The notes: generated by a model not told the origin, from the sequence alone. Shown: positions 42,412 through 52,500, numbered from the stretch's first letter. The stretch: 64,000 nucleotides of DNA from an uncultured Bacteroidota bacterium (GCA_937899625.1 CALCCB010000162.1:1-64000); one strand, 5' to 3'. Translations and numbers: made by a program.

Positions 42412-43632
42412 ATGAAGAGAATTATTTTTTCGTTAGGAATTATCCTTTCTTTCCAGGTTGCTTATGGTCAATATGGATTTTCTGAACCAAATAGCAATGC
42501 TGAAGGAAGTACCTATAAATTTTCTAAGATTGCCAAACTCGATGCTACTCCGGTAGAGAGTCAAGGGATTACAGGAACTTGCTGGAGCTTTTCGGCACTA
42601 TCCTTTTTTGAATCAGAGTTGATCCGAAAGGGGGACGCGAATCCTGACCTTCTATCTGAAATGTTCATTGTGCGTAAGGCATACGAAAGCAAAGCGGAAA
42701 AATACATTCGAATGGATGGCAAGATCAATTTTGCCGAAGGTGGTGCTTTTCATGACATTCCATATGTGATCAGAAATTATGGAATCGTTCCAAAATCAGT
42801 GTATTCCGGGTTGAATTATGGGAAAGAAAGTCATGATCATTCTGAATTATTCGCAGTTTTGAACGGTGCTATGCAAGGTCTGTTAAGTCATCTTCAAAGC
42901 GGAAGTGCGCGAAGTGGATTGACAACCGCATGGATTCCGGCAATGAATGGAATTCTTGATGCTTATCTTGGTGCAGATGTAAAGGAATTTGAATTCGAAG
43001 GAAAGAAATACACACCAAAATCATACGCTAAGGCGATTGGTTTGAACATGGATGAATATGTTTCATTGACATCCTTTACGAACCACGAAATGTATAAGAA
43101 GTGTCATTTGGCTATTCCTGACAACTGGGCGTGGGGTGAAAGCTACAATGTTGGTTTGAACGAGCTTTTTGATGCGTGTGAGCATGCGCTTAAAAATGGC
43201 TATACGCTTGCATGGGGAGCTGACGTTTCAGAAAAAGGCTTCTCTTTTTCAAACGGACTTGCACTTGTCCCTGAAGATCCTTCAACAATACAAGTGAAAG
43301 GAAAAGACAATAAAAACTTCAGTGATGCAGGTGCAGACAAGAATTCGAATGCATTCTTAACCCCTGTGAAAGAGCTGGAGATCACTCCGGAATTAAGACA
43401 AGAGGCATACGATAATAAAACTACAACCGATGACCATGGAATGCACATTGTTGGTATCTACAAGGACCAAAATGGCACGAAGTATTTGTTGGTGAAGAAT
43501 TCATGGGGGACAGGAAATTATCCTGAAGGATTCCTGTATGTTTCTGAAAATTACTTCAAGTACAAAACGATCAATATCTATTTGCATAAAGAAGGTGTTG
43601 CACCAGCTTTAAGGAAAAAGCTTGGTATTTAA
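42412..43632 (+). CDS. Secreted C1-family cysteine peptidase (aminopeptidase C/bleomycin-hydrolase-like)
   Basis: 406 residues with a signal peptide (MKRIIFSLGIILSFQVAYGQ). The papain-like triad is visible: C57 in GITGTCWSFS, His in DDHGMHIVGI, Asn in VKNSWGTGNYPEG. The long insert between Cys and His and the C-terminal extension resemble PepC/bleomycin hydrolase rather than papain. It should act in the periplasm or outside; no sorting domain is present. Such secreted PepC-like peptidases are common in Bacteroidota and probably trim peptides. The preceding gene encodes an unknown membrane protein; no shared promoter is needed, since a near-match -7 box lies upstream. Confidence 0.88.
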   Translation: MKRIIFSLGIILSFQVAYGQYGFSEPNSNAEGSTYKFSKIAKLDATPVESQGITGTCWSFSALSFFESELIRKGDANPDLLSEMFIVRKAYESKAEKYIRMDGKINFAEGGAFHDIPYVIRNYGIVPKSVYSGLNYGKESHDHSELFAVLNGAMQGLLSHLQSGSARSGLTTAWIPAMNGILDAYLGADVKEFEFEGKKYTPKSYAKAIGLNMDEYVSLTSFTNHEMYKKCHLAIPDNWAWGESYNVGLNELFDACEHALKNGYTLAWGADVSEKGFSFSNGLALVPEDPSTIQVKGKDNKNFSDAGADKNSNAFLTPVKELEITPELRQEAYDNKTTTDDHGMHIVGIYKDQNGTKYLLVKNSWGTGNYPEGFLYVSENYFKYKTINIYLHKEGVAPALRKKLGI

Positions 43633-43659
43633 GGGTTTGTAGTTGTCTCGTTTCGTTTT

Positions 43660-43671
43660 ATTGTATACATT
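43660..43671 (+). promoter_or_regulatory. Candidate BlaI-type operator
   Basis: ATTGTATACATT is a near-perfect palindrome (core TGTATACA), 21 bases before the start of the BlaI-type gene. BlaI/MecI operators are TACA/TGTA palindromes, so self-control is likely. This is inference from position and half-sites. Confidence 0.4.
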
Positions 43672-43692
43672 AGGGGAAACCAATGCTACAAT

Positions 43693-43986
43693 ATGGAAAG
43701 ACTAACTCCTGCAGAAGAGCTGGTAATGTTGAAGTTGTGGAAACTGGAGAAAGGTACCGTAAAGCAGATCCTTGAGCTTTATAAAGACCCAAAACCTGCC
43801 TACAATACAACATCTACTATCGTTCGAATCCTTGAACGAAAGAAGTTCATAAAACATAAAGCCATTGGTCGGGGATATATTTACATGCCCAAGATCACCA
43901 GGGAGAAATACAGGGAGTACTTGTTAAAACACCTTCTGACGAACTATTTTGATAATAAAAAGGACGAGCTTAGATCAATGATCTGA
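43693..43986 (+). CDS. BlaI/MecI/CopY-family repressor
   Basis: 97 residues, shorter than the ~125 usual in BlaI. The winged helix is complete: LTPAEELVMLKLWKLEKGTVKQILELY, TTSTIVRILERKKFIKHKAIGRGYIYMP. The shortened C-terminal dimerisation part ends DNKKDELRSMI. BlaI proteins bind palindromic operators as dimers and are released by proteolysis through a BlaR1/MecR1 sensor, which is not beside this gene. The 3' end overlaps the convergent DUF2891 gene by 12 bases. Targets unknown; a palindrome in its own upstream DNA suggests self-repression. Confidence 0.88.
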   Translation: MERLTPAEELVMLKLWKLEKGTVKQILELYKDPKPAYNTTSTIVRILERKKFIKHKAIGRGYIYMPKITREKYREYLLKHLLTNYFDNKKDELRSMI

Positions 43987-45054
43987 TTTGTTCTCTGCAC
44001 ACTGAAGAGCATAAAATGCAAAGGAGGCAAGCCAGTGCTCACCCATGTAATCTCCGTCGACAATTGAGGGCAATGAAAAGGCCATGTGTTCGTCAGCAAC
44101 TTTTCTAAGATGAGCATACTTGTCGCTGATCATGGATATTTGATACAGACACCAGGCTCTGCTGAAATTCAATCCATCCAAATGCACCAGCTTTCCATCT
44201 GAACGATCACTGACCACTCCAGGTTTAAGCTTGAAATTCTTTTTTGACAATTCAGGTAAAAACTTTTTTAACCAACTGATGTATTCCTTTTCAGGCATTA
44301 ATCTCCTCATTAGATCAGCTTCCATGAGCGCAGGAGAAATGAAATCATATCCACTCGGTTCAAGGTAAAGTGGGTAGTTATTATCCAGCCTGAAAAAAGA
44401 AAAGGCCTTGTCTCGGATCAACGTCTGAAAAGAGGTGTCCTTCGATTGGAGTGCATAATCCCAGGCAAAACACAATCCAAAAGCCGTATTGATGTGCTCG
44501 CCATTGCGGATCGGATAATTTAGTTTAGGTAAATACTCCTTGTATTTCTCAACGATCAGATCACTTAATGGTCTTAGTGTTTGACCATATTTCAAAAGTT
44601 GGGCTTGACCACTTTGATCCAGCTCCATTTGTAATTTCAACAGCCATGCCCATCCGTACGTGCGTTCAAATGAAGCATTGTATTTATTTGAATTGAAGTA
44701 CGCTATTTCTTTCGATACCTTTTCTGTAGTGAATTGACGATCAAGTATGAAATACAACGAATCTTTGTTCGATAATTCTTCATCACGATTCAGAATGGCA
44801 GCGATCAACCAATGTCCATGTACTGAAGAATGCCAGTCAAAACAGCCGTAAAATATGGGGTGAAGTTCATCCGGTGACAGCAAATCCTCATCAGATGTGA
44901 TCACCTGATTCAGCTTATTCGGATATTCAACGTTCAAACATTTTACCGGCAAGGAAAGCAGACGATTCAATTGCTCCTTACTCAAATTGAGATCTGTCTG
45001 CACAAAAGCATGCAAGGAGGATATAAGAAAAAGGATCAGTAAATGGATCTTCAT
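43975..45054 (-). CDS. DUF2891-family secreted protein
   Basis: 359 residues with a signal peptide (MKIHLLILFLISSLHAFVQ). The family block HPIFYGCFDWHSSVHGHW is at about residues 66-83, followed by TYGWAWLLKL, the NGEHINTAFGL segment, YLEPSGYDFISPALMEADLM and HLDGLNFSRAWCLY. The conserved His, Trp and Glu residues suggest an enzymatic alpha/alpha-barrel, perhaps on sugars, but no activity is established. Its start overlaps the dxr stop by four bases (ATGA). It converges on the BlaI-type gene. Confidence 0.85.
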   Translation of the reverse strand: MKIHLLILFLISSLHAFVQTDLNLSKEQLNRLLSLPVKCLNVEYPNKLNQVITSDEDLLSPDELHPIFYGCFDWHSSVHGHWLIAAILNRDEELSNKDSLYFILDRQFTTEKVSKEIAYFNSNKYNASFERTYGWAWLLKLQMELDQSGQAQLLKYGQTLRPLSDLIVEKYKEYLPKLNYPIRNGEHINTAFGLCFAWDYALQSKDTSFQTLIRDKAFSFFRLDNNYPLYLEPSGYDFISPALMEADLMRRLMPEKEYISWLKKFLPELSKKNFKLKPGVVSDRSDGKLVHLDGLNFSRAWCLYQISMISDKYAHLRKVADEHMAFSLPSIVDGDYMGEHWLASFAFYALQCAENKSDH

Positions 45055-46217
45055 CCCAGCTTTTTGATCAGTTCAGTAGCATACAATCTTGCCGCTTTAT
45101 CACTCTCTACAAAATCCTCATATTCCGGATTTTGAACAGAATTCAAGGAAAGCATTGTTTCTTCATTTATGCGCGCGATATCCAGAAACCCGATCCTATC
45201 CTGTAAAAATGCCTCAACCGAAATCTCATTTGCTGCATTCAATAAACATGCTCGGGTACCCTTATGGTCCATGGCAACGAAAGCGAGATCGAGATTCTTG
45301 AAGACTTGACGATCCGGTTGTTCGAAGGTCAACTGTGGGTAATCCATAAAGTTGAATCGTGGAAAATCGGTTTTGAATCGCTCAGGAAAAGTCAGCGCAA
45401 ACTGGATAGGCAATTTCATGTCCGGCAATCCCATTTGTGCTTTCATACTTCCATCCTCGAATTGAACCAAAGAGTGAACGATCGATTGTGGATGAACGAT
45501 CACATCGATCTGATCCGGACGCAGGTTGAAGAGCCATTTCGCTTCGATCACTTCAAGTCCTTTGTTCATTAAAGAGGCAGAATCAATTGTGATCTTTGCG
45601 CCCATTGTCCAGTTCGGATGTTTTAACGCCTGCTCTTTTTTAACCCCCTTCAATTGTTCTTCGGTCCACCCTCTGAAAGGTCCTCCAGAAGCAGTTAAAT
45701 AGATCTTTTCGATCGGGTTATGGAACTCGCCGACCAAACATTGAAAAATTGCGGAATGCTCTGAATCTACGGGGTAAATATTCACTCCTTTTTCTCTTGC
45801 TCTTTGAGTAACAAGTTCACCCGCAACAACAAGCGTTTCCTTATTGGCAAGCGCAATTGTTTTTCCAGCGTCAATCGCTCTCAGTGTTGGTTTTAATCCC
45901 GCATATCCCACCAGGGCTGTGAGAACTACATCAACTTCTCCGGATTCAACCACCTGGCAGATCGCATCTTCACCGGCATAAACGTGGATGTCCTCATCCC
46001 ATAAAGCATCTTTTACTTTCTGATATAATGAAGTATCGCCGATCACTACTGAATTCGGTTGGAATTTAATCGCCTGTTCGATCAATAGATCTGCATTCTT
46101 ACCTGCAGTGATCACTTCAAGACTGAATTTTTCCGGATATGCCTCCAGCACCTCAAGCGCCTGAGTACCGATCGAACCTGTTGATCCAAGAATGGCGATC
46201 CCCTTTTTTCTTTCCAT
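45051..46217 (-). CDS. dxr: 1-deoxy-D-xylulose 5-phosphate reductoisomerase
   Basis: The ORF-track start is 39 residues early. The ATG at 46217 (MERKKGIAILGSTGSIG) gives 388 residues, normal for DXR. The NADPH site ILGSTGSIGTQALEV is at 9-23. The metal and substrate blocks are present: ANKETLVVAGELV, PVDSEHSAIFQC, TASGGPFRGW, HPNWTMGAKITIDSASLMNKGLE. It makes methylerythritol phosphate, the second MEP step. An exact -7 box ends five bases before this ATG. DUF2891 is coupled downstream; metF is divergent. Confidence 0.96.
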   Translation of the reverse strand: MERKKGIAILGSTGSIGTQALEVLEAYPEKFSLEVITAGKNADLLIEQAIKFQPNSVVIGDTSLYQKVKDALWDEDIHVYAGEDAICQVVESGEVDVVLTALVGYAGLKPTLRAIDAGKTIALANKETLVVAGELVTQRAREKGVNIYPVDSEHSAIFQCLVGEFHNPIEKIYLTASGGPFRGWTEEQLKGVKKEQALKHPNWTMGAKITIDSASLMNKGLEVIEAKWLFNLRPDQIDVIVHPQSIVHSLVQFEDGSMKAQMGLPDMKLPIQFALTFPERFKTDFPRFNFMDYPQLTFEQPDRQVFKNLDLAFVAMDHKGTRACLLNAANEISVEAFLQDRIGFLDIARINEETMLSLNSVQNPEYEDFVESDKAARLYATELIKKLG

Positions 46218-46222
46218 ACGTA

Positions 46223-46230
46223 CAAAAATA
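46223..46230 (-). promoter_or_regulatory. -7 box TATTTTTG just before dxr
   Basis: Minus-strand exact TAnnTTTG with five bases to the dxr ATG. It lies inside the longer ORF-track reading frame and argues for the ATG at 46217. Confidence 0.5.
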
Positions 46231-46236
46231 GACAAA

Positions 46237-46279
46237 GAACATGATGGTTTTGTTCTATTCCATTTTTCATAGAACATGA
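46237..46279. promoter_or_regulatory. Inverted and direct repeats between dxr and metF
   Basis: GTTCTAT (46252-46258) and ATAGAAC (46269-46275) are perfect inverted copies, ten bases apart. GAACATGA occurs twice (46237-46244 and 46272-46279), 35 bases apart. The cluster lies between two divergent promoters and may bind a regulator. Confidence 0.35.
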
Positions 46280-46349
46280 AAGTCCATTTTTTGATTCTGC
46301 TTCCCAACAACTTTTGATTTTTTAACCTTTTCACTTCTTAGAGAATCCT

Positions 46350-46357
46350 TACTTTTG
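46350..46357 (+). promoter_or_regulatory. -7 box TACTTTTG of metF
   Basis: An exact TAnnTTTG, 18 bases before the metF ATG. Confidence 0.5.
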
Positions 46358-46375
46358 TCGCTCATTGAACATTAA

Positions 46376-47326
46376 ATGAAAGTAACTCAACATTTAAACG
46401 AAGCGAAAGGCACACTATTCTCGTTTGAGATCTTGCCTCCATTGAAAGGAAAAAGTATTCAGTCAATTTTTGACGGTATCGATCCTTTGATGGAATTCAA
46501 GCCACGCTTTGTTAATGTTACCTACCACAGAGAAGAGTATATATACAAGGAGCGCGAAAACGGGCTTCTTGAAAAAATTGCCATTCGTAAAAGACCTGGT
46601 ACCGTTGGGATCTGTGCTGCCATCATGAACAAGTACCATGTAGATGCAGTCCCACATTTGATCTGCGGTGGATTCAGCAAAGAAGAAACTGAAAATGCGT
46701 TGATCGACCTTCAATTCCTGGGGATTGACAACGTTCTTGCATTAAGAGGTGATTCCATAAAAACAGAGTCGACTTTCAGGCCTCACAATGAAGGACACCG
46801 CTATGCCGTGGAATTGATCAAGCAGATTGGTGAAATGAACCTCGGAAATTATATGGTGGAGGATATAAAAATGGAACCAACCGATTTTTGTATTGGTGCC
46901 GCTGGATATCCGGAAAAACATTTTGAGGCAATGAACATGTCCACTGATCTTCAGTATTTAAAAGATAAAGTTGATGCCGGTGCTGAATATATTGTCACTC
47001 AAATGTTCTTTGATAATCAGAAGTATTTTGATTTTGTGGATCAATGTCGTGCGATTGGAATTCAAGTTCCAATCATCCCGGGATTAAAACCGGTAAAGAC
47101 CATGGACCACATTACCTTTCTTCCAAAGTTTTTCAAGATCGACTATCCGGAGGCTCTTTCAAAAGAACTTCTGAAGTGCAAAGACAGTAAACAGGTTGAG
47201 CAGTTGGGAATCGAATGGGGAATTCAACAGTCCAAAGAATTAAAAGAGGCTGGAGTGCCTTGCATACACTATTATACAATGTCAAATTCATCCCAGGTGA
47301 AAGCGATCGCCAAGGAGGTATTCTAA
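46376..47326 (+). CDS. metF: Methylenetetrahydrofolate reductase
   Basis: 316 residues. MetF reduces 5,10-methylene-THF to 5-methyl-THF for methionine synthesis, using FAD. Family blocks: FSFEILPPLKG with the catalytic Glu near residue 18, FVNVTYHREEY, VPHLICGGFSKEE, NVLALRGDSIK, FCIGAAGYPEKHFEA, DAGAEYIVTQMFFDN and PIIPGLKPV. The length fits the bacterial enzyme. It stands opposite dxr and is followed after six bases by a small secreted protein. Confidence 0.95.
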   Translation: MKVTQHLNEAKGTLFSFEILPPLKGKSIQSIFDGIDPLMEFKPRFVNVTYHREEYIYKERENGLLEKIAIRKRPGTVGICAAIMNKYHVDAVPHLICGGFSKEETENALIDLQFLGIDNVLALRGDSIKTESTFRPHNEGHRYAVELIKQIGEMNLGNYMVEDIKMEPTDFCIGAAGYPEKHFEAMNMSTDLQYLKDKVDAGAEYIVTQMFFDNQKYFDFVDQCRAIGIQVPIIPGLKPVKTMDHITFLPKFFKIDYPEALSKELLKCKDSKQVEQLGIEWGIQQSKELKEAGVPCIHYYTMSNSSQVKAIAKEVF

Positions 47327-47332
47327 TAAGCC

Positions 47333-47869
47333 ATGAAAATATTTTTAGCCATCATTTCTGTCGTTCTGCTGTCCAGCGGATACGCTCAATTGTCCGATCT
47401 CAATCTAAACAATGCTCTTGTTATTGGCCAGTTGGATAAGCCTGAAGATCGTTTTTCCGTAGAGATCAACGTATCAGAATTGCTTAGCAATAATGGGGTT
47501 AAAGCAATGCCTTCTTTAAATGTCCTTAAGCTTGGTAGTAACAGTGAAAATTTGGGTGCTGATTCCATTCAGAAACTGGTTCAAGGCAAGGGTATTGATA
47601 CGTACCTCATCATTCATGTTCGTGGCTATGATAAAAAATTCAAGCCTACAACAAGGAAAGATGATCTACAAACAGCATTGGCGACAGGTAGCTTATTCCC
47701 GATCTATCGTGAAGAGGTAACTTCAGTGACTTTCGAATTTCTGTTTTATAAAAATGGGCAATTTTTAGCGGCGGATATTGTACGCTGTAAAAATGTGTCC
47801 AGCCGAGATTCTGTATTAAAGAAGCTTAGAAAAGCACTTGAAAAGCGAATTGTTAAGAAGTGGAAATAG
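47333..47869 (+). CDS. Small secreted protein of unknown family
   Basis: 178 residues. A signal peptide (MKIFLAIISVVLLSSGYAQ) is followed by a mixed alpha/beta domain. Visible segments are FSVEINVSELLSNNGV, LVQGKGIDTYLIIHVRGYDKKFKPT, YREEVTSVTFEFLFYKNGQFLAADIVRC and a basic C-terminal helix (KKLRKALEKRIVKKWK). No Cys pair or known motif is visible. It follows metF by six bases and may be cotranscribed with it. Two bases separate its stop from the convergent ribE stop. Periplasmic location is the only safe inference. Confidence 0.7.
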   Translation: MKIFLAIISVVLLSSGYAQLSDLNLNNALVIGQLDKPEDRFSVEINVSELLSNNGVKAMPSLNVLKLGSNSENLGADSIQKLVQGKGIDTYLIIHVRGYDKKFKPTTRKDDLQTALATGSLFPIYREEVTSVTFEFLFYKNGQFLAADIVRCKNVSSRDSVLKKLRKALEKRIVKKWK

Positions 47870-47871
47870 GA

Positions 47872-48450
47872 TCATTTCCGCAATAAACGCGCGACGTATT
47901 TTCCGATAATATCAAATTCAAGGTTTACCTCATCTCCCACTTTCAATTGATGGAAGTTGGTGAATTCATACGTATAAGGAATTATACAAACAGCAAAAGA
48001 TCTTTCGGTTGAATCGACCACGGTAAGGCTGGTTCCATTTATGGTTATAGAACCTTTTTCGACCGTAGGGAAATCCCCTGAATACTCAAATGTGAATTTC
48101 CAGCTGCCATTTTGATCTTCAACCCCAACGCAACGTCCAATGGTATCAACATGCCCTTGTACAATATGACCATCCAATCTGCCATTCATCACCATACACC
48201 TTTCAAGGTTCACCTTTGTTCCAACAACCCATGATCCCAGGTTGGTTTTATCAAGTGTTTCTCGTATTGCGGTGACTACGTATTTATGATCAAAGATCTT
48301 TACGACGGTAAGGCAACACCCGTTGTGCGCGACACTTTGATCGATCTTCAATTCGGGAGTCATGGCCGCCTCAATGGTGAAATGCACATTGTCATTTTCA
48401 CGAACTATATCAGTCACTGTCCCCAGCTGTTCAATTATCCCTGTAAACAT
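47872..48450 (-). CDS. ribE: Riboflavin synthase, alpha chain
   Basis: 192 residues. The enzyme dismutates two lumazine molecules to riboflavin. Two homologous barrels are visible. The first opens MFTGIIEQLGTV with SVAHNGCCLTVV; the second opens with LDGHIVQGHVDTIG and has SITINGTSLTVVD. The GHIVQGHVD motif is diagnostic. An exact -7 box is 12 bases upstream and no FMN riboswitch is seen in front of it. The other riboflavin genes are not in this window. Confidence 0.95.
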   Translation of the reverse strand: MFTGIIEQLGTVTDIVRENDNVHFTIEAAMTPELKIDQSVAHNGCCLTVVKIFDHKYVVTAIRETLDKTNLGSWVVGTKVNLERCMVMNGRLDGHIVQGHVDTIGRCVGVEDQNGSWKFTFEYSGDFPTVEKGSITINGTSLTVVDSTERSFAVCIIPYTYEFTNFHQLKVGDEVNLEFDIIGKYVARLLRK

Positions 48451-48462
48451 CTATTTTTTTTA

Positions 48463-48470
48463 CAAAGATA
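48463..48470 (-). promoter_or_regulatory. -7 box TATCTTTG of ribE
   Basis: Minus-strand exact TAnnTTTG, 12 bases before the ribE ATG. Confidence 0.5.
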
Positions 48471-48521
48471 GTTGTTCAGGCGTATCCTGTGAATTAACTT
48501 TACTGAGCATTTAACCTTAGC

Positions 48522-49424
48522 ATGTATATCCCTTCCCTTGAAGACCTGCATCCCGTAAGAGTACTTCTGAATACGTACTTGAAATACAAGCATTTTCAAT
48601 TCTCACGATACGGGATTCGAGAGCACTTCTATCACGATGAGGAATTCGATATCCATTACTATAAGGGTGGAAAAGGTCCGGTCCTGTTGTTCATTCATGG
48701 TTTTGCTTTGGATGCGATGTTGAACTGGTCGGAGCTCATGATCCCACTTTCGAAGCATTTTACGGTAATTGCTCCGGACCTGCTGTGGTTTGGTCAAAGT
48801 CATTCTTCTCTTGAACCAGTTCTTGGCACACAAACCACCGGAATAAAAAGGCTCCTCGAAAAGGAGGGCGTTAAAAAATATTCATTGATCGGCCAAAGCT
48901 ATGGCGGATTCGTTGCTGTTGACTTAATGCTTGACAACCCGAAAAGAATAAGAAAAGCCTGTATTGCAAATAGTCCTGGGCCAGAATTTCGGGAAGAAAA
49001 GTTGACACCTTTACTTGACAAACATCGATTGGAACATGTGAGTGATTTCTTTGTGATGGAAGACCATAAGCATTTACAACGATTAGTGTCGATGGCAAGT
49101 CACAAAAAACCTGAGTTCCCTGAAATGATCCTCAAGGAATTACATCGGGTTTATTTCTCGGAACATCTGGACCAGTGGGATAATCTATTGAGAACTTTAC
49201 CGAAAGAAAGAGAAAGGATCCCTACACTTGAGCAGCTGAAACAAATTGAAACACTTGTGCTTTGGGGTGATCATGATGTTTTGTTCCCCTATGAAGAGGG
49301 GAAAAAATTTGCCGAATCAATCGATTCGCAATTTATTTCTATTCCGAATTCCGGCCATACGCCACAACTGGATGATCTCGACACATTCAAAAAGATAGTA
49401 GAGGATTTCTTTTTAAAGAAATAA
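48522..49424 (+). CDS. Alpha/beta-fold hydrolase
   Basis: 300 residues. The alpha/beta hydrolase fold is clear: GPVLLFIHGFALDAMLNW (oxyanion strand), VIAPDLLWFGQS, nucleophile Ser in LIGQSYGGFVAV (GxSxGG), acid in LVLWGDHDVLFP and His in PNSGHTPQLDD. There is no signal peptide. The fold covers esterases, haloalkane dehalogenases and ring-cleavage hydrolases, and the sequence does not choose among them. The ATG at 48522 follows a near-match -7 box (TAACTTTA) about 20 bases upstream. Divergent from ribE; a 140-base gap follows. Confidence 0.85.
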   Translation: MYIPSLEDLHPVRVLLNTYLKYKHFQFSRYGIREHFYHDEEFDIHYYKGGKGPVLLFIHGFALDAMLNWSELMIPLSKHFTVIAPDLLWFGQSHSSLEPVLGTQTTGIKRLLEKEGVKKYSLIGQSYGGFVAVDLMLDNPKRIRKACIANSPGPEFREEKLTPLLDKHRLEHVSDFFVMEDHKHLQRLVSMASHKKPEFPEMILKELHRVYFSEHLDQWDNLLRTLPKERERIPTLEQLKQIETLVLWGDHDVLFPYEEGKKFAESIDSQFISIPNSGHTPQLDDLDTFKKIVEDFFLKK

Positions 49425-49511
49425 TCAACTTATATCCCACTGCAGCGCTTCAAACAAAAAGCACCACTAAGTTTACAAAGCAAAGATTAATTAATACTCA
49501 AGATAAAAACT

Positions 49512-49544
49512 ATAAAAAATGCAAAAGGGGGCCGAGGCCCCCTT
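49512..49544 (-). terminator. Rho-independent terminator of the SprB-repeat gene
   Basis: AAGGGGGCC and GGCCCCCTT pair perfectly around a two-base centre. On the minus strand the stem is followed by TTTTGCATTTTTT. It lies 20 bases after the stop at 49565. Confidence 0.88.
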
Positions 49545-49564
49545 GAGTTTAATTAAAACTGGAA

Positions 49565-52500
49565 TTATTGCTTAACTATCTTGATGTTATCTGCAATTCC
49601 ATTGTCTCCTACTACATTCACTGAATAAACACCTGCTGACATTCCAGTCATATCCATGTCGAATGTAATGTTTTCAAAATCAGAGATGAAACCATTGTAA
49701 ATGGTAGCCACCGTTCTTCCCGTCATGTCAATCATCCTGATTTCATAGTTTCCTTTATCAGCTGGGGTAACAGAAATTGTAGTCATTCCGGCCACAGGAT
49801 TAGGATATGCTGTAAGCGCAAGTACTTTACTCATACCAGCATTCTTTGCTGCATTCGAAGCCTGAACCACTTCGACAACTCCTGAACAAGCAGACTCAAG
49901 TTCTCCACAAGCGCCTAATACACATCCTATTGCAAGGTGAGCTGGCACTGCTGATGCATCTATACAAATAGTATGCGCGTTCCCTGGATTACCAGGAGGA
50001 ATCTGACACATCTCTACTTTAATATTGCCACTATTTCCTGCTTGACATGTAACATCTACAACACAGATCCATAACTCATCCGTAGCAACACATCCATTTG
50101 CGTCAGATACGCTTACTGTATATTCTCCATTTTCTGTTGGGCAAACTGTAATGTCTGCTCCAACTCCACTATTCCATACGTATGTATAGTCGGGAGTTCC
50201 TCCCTCAGCAACAGCTGTAAGTGATGCACAGGACATAGGTCCATAACCATAAAATACTGTTTCATCGCCGCCAGCATTAATGGTCAACAATGAAGGCTCA
50301 GTGATGGTGATTGAAGTTGTAGAAGAACACCCATTTGCATCAGTCACAGTGTAACTATAGTCACCTGCTGAAACTGTGAAGTCTCCTGTTCCTGAATAAT
50401 CAAGAGTACCTCCTATGGCTGAAACACTGATAACACCAGTTTCACCATAACAATTGATATCATCGCTGATTGAAGAGCTGGCAACGAGCAATTCAGGCTG
50501 AGATATTGAAATATCTACGCTAGAAACACAACCGTTCGCATCTGTTACAGTGTAACTGTAATCTCCTGCCGAAACTGAGAATGTTCCAATTCCTGAATAA
50601 TCCGGTGTTCCTCCAGCAGCAAATACAATTATTTCACCATTTTCACCATAACAATCTATAGCATCACTGATAACAGCATTACTACTTAATGGAGTTGGCT
50701 CTGTGATCGTTATACTTGCGCCAGCATAACATCCAAAGCTAGGTCCAGCAACTGTTGTATTAATAACCCATTCTGTTGGGAATAGGCCCGTTACAGAAGT
50801 TGTTCCATCTCCAGCCGGATTATTATTTGAACTAATGCCATCATTGCTGTACCAGTTGTATCCATAATTTAATGGTAATCCCCCTGTTAATACTGCTGTT
50901 GCAGTACCATCATTGAATCCATTACAAGTCACATTCGTTCCTGAGATCGTGAAAACAGGATCTGCAATTACAGTAACGGTCTGAACAACAATAACCGAAC
51001 ATCCGTTCGCATCTGTAACTATTAATCGATAATCTCTAGTTTGGGATGGAGAAGCATTCAAAACTGTTGCACCTGAACCCGTATTCAACCAGTTCCCCGA
51101 ATTATCTTGGTATTGCCATTGCAATGTATAAGACCCAGTTCCTCCACTAACGCTTGAAGAAAGGGCTGCGGTACCACCAGAACAAACTGTTGCGTTTGGA
51201 GCATTTGAACTTATGCTTGCTGTCAATGCAGATGGCTCTGTTACCGTAATTGATGTCGTTGCGGTACAACCATTTGCATCAGTAACTGTGTAATTGTATG
51301 TGCCAGCACCTACAGTAAATGTTCCTGTTCCTGAATATGGTGCAGTTCCGCCGTTTCCTGATACAGTAACGGTAGTTGTCCCTCCATTACATGCTATTGA
51401 TCCACTGGCAGATGAAGCAGTCAAAACAGATGGCTCGGTTATAACAATACTTGCAGTTGCATAACATCCCCAACTTGGTGATGCAGTTGTGTTGATTACC
51501 CATTCAGCCGGGAATAAACCTGTTACCGAAGTGGTTCCATCTCCAGTTGGGTTATTGTTGGTGCTAATGCCATCGTTACTTGACCAATTATATCCATAAT
51601 TCAAAGGTAATCCTCCTGTAAGCACAGCAGTAGCTGTTCCATTATTTAACCCATTACATGTTACATCGGTTCCTGATATAGTAAATACTGGGTCAGCCAC
51701 AACAGTTACTGTTTGAACAGCAACTGCATCACAACCCAAATTGTTTGATACAAGAATTCTGTAATCTCTGCTTTGAGTAGGAGAAGCATTCATGGACGTT
51801 GTTCCGGAGCCTGTATTTAACCAGTTACCTGAATTATCTTGATACTGCCATTGCAATGTATAAGAGCCTGTTCCGCCTGAAATGTTTGCAGACAATGCGG
51901 TTGTTCCACCCACGCAAATTGCACCATTTGGTGATGAGGTGGTAATCGTTACGCTTGGATCTGCGTTCACAGTGACGGTAACCGTGTTTGAATATCCTGC
52001 CGTATTTTTACAATCAGCAGCCATTCTTCTGAAATAAGTGGTTGAAGTAAGATTCGAAACAGCATATGTTGAGCCTGTAGCTCCTAAAATGTTTGACCAG
52101 CTTGTTCCATTTGAAGAGCTTTGCCATTGGTAATTCATTGAACCATCAAATCCACCCGATGCCTCTGATATTGAGCTGAAAGAAGCACCTCCTCCAGAGC
52201 AAACTGTGGAGGAAGCTCCGATTAGACCTCCATTTACAGGCGGGGTGGAAGCATCTTGATACATTAATGACCCTCCTCCTGTGAGGTATTGACGATCAAA
52301 TCTTGAGACTTCTACGTAATACGTGCCTGATACCGATGGTGTGAATACGGCATTACTTTGCAATGTGCCCGAAGCATCATCATTAGAAGCATACAAGGTA
52401 AATCCATCCGGAGAATAAATTCTTATATATGTATCTTCTCCTGAAAGTCCTAGAGTACTAAATTGATAGGTTCTTCCAGCGTTTAAGTTTGCTGACCAAG

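Noticed and set aside
46218-46334. 39-residue N-terminal extension of DXR
   Set aside because: It covers a -7 box and repeats. The family begins at the ATG at 46217.
47872-48521. FMN riboswitch before ribE
   Set aside because: Only 12 bases separate the -7 box from the ATG, leaving no room for the aptamer.
50690-51955. Assembly error as the cause of the duplicate block
   Set aside because: The copies differ at many silent positions, so they are diverged duplicates.
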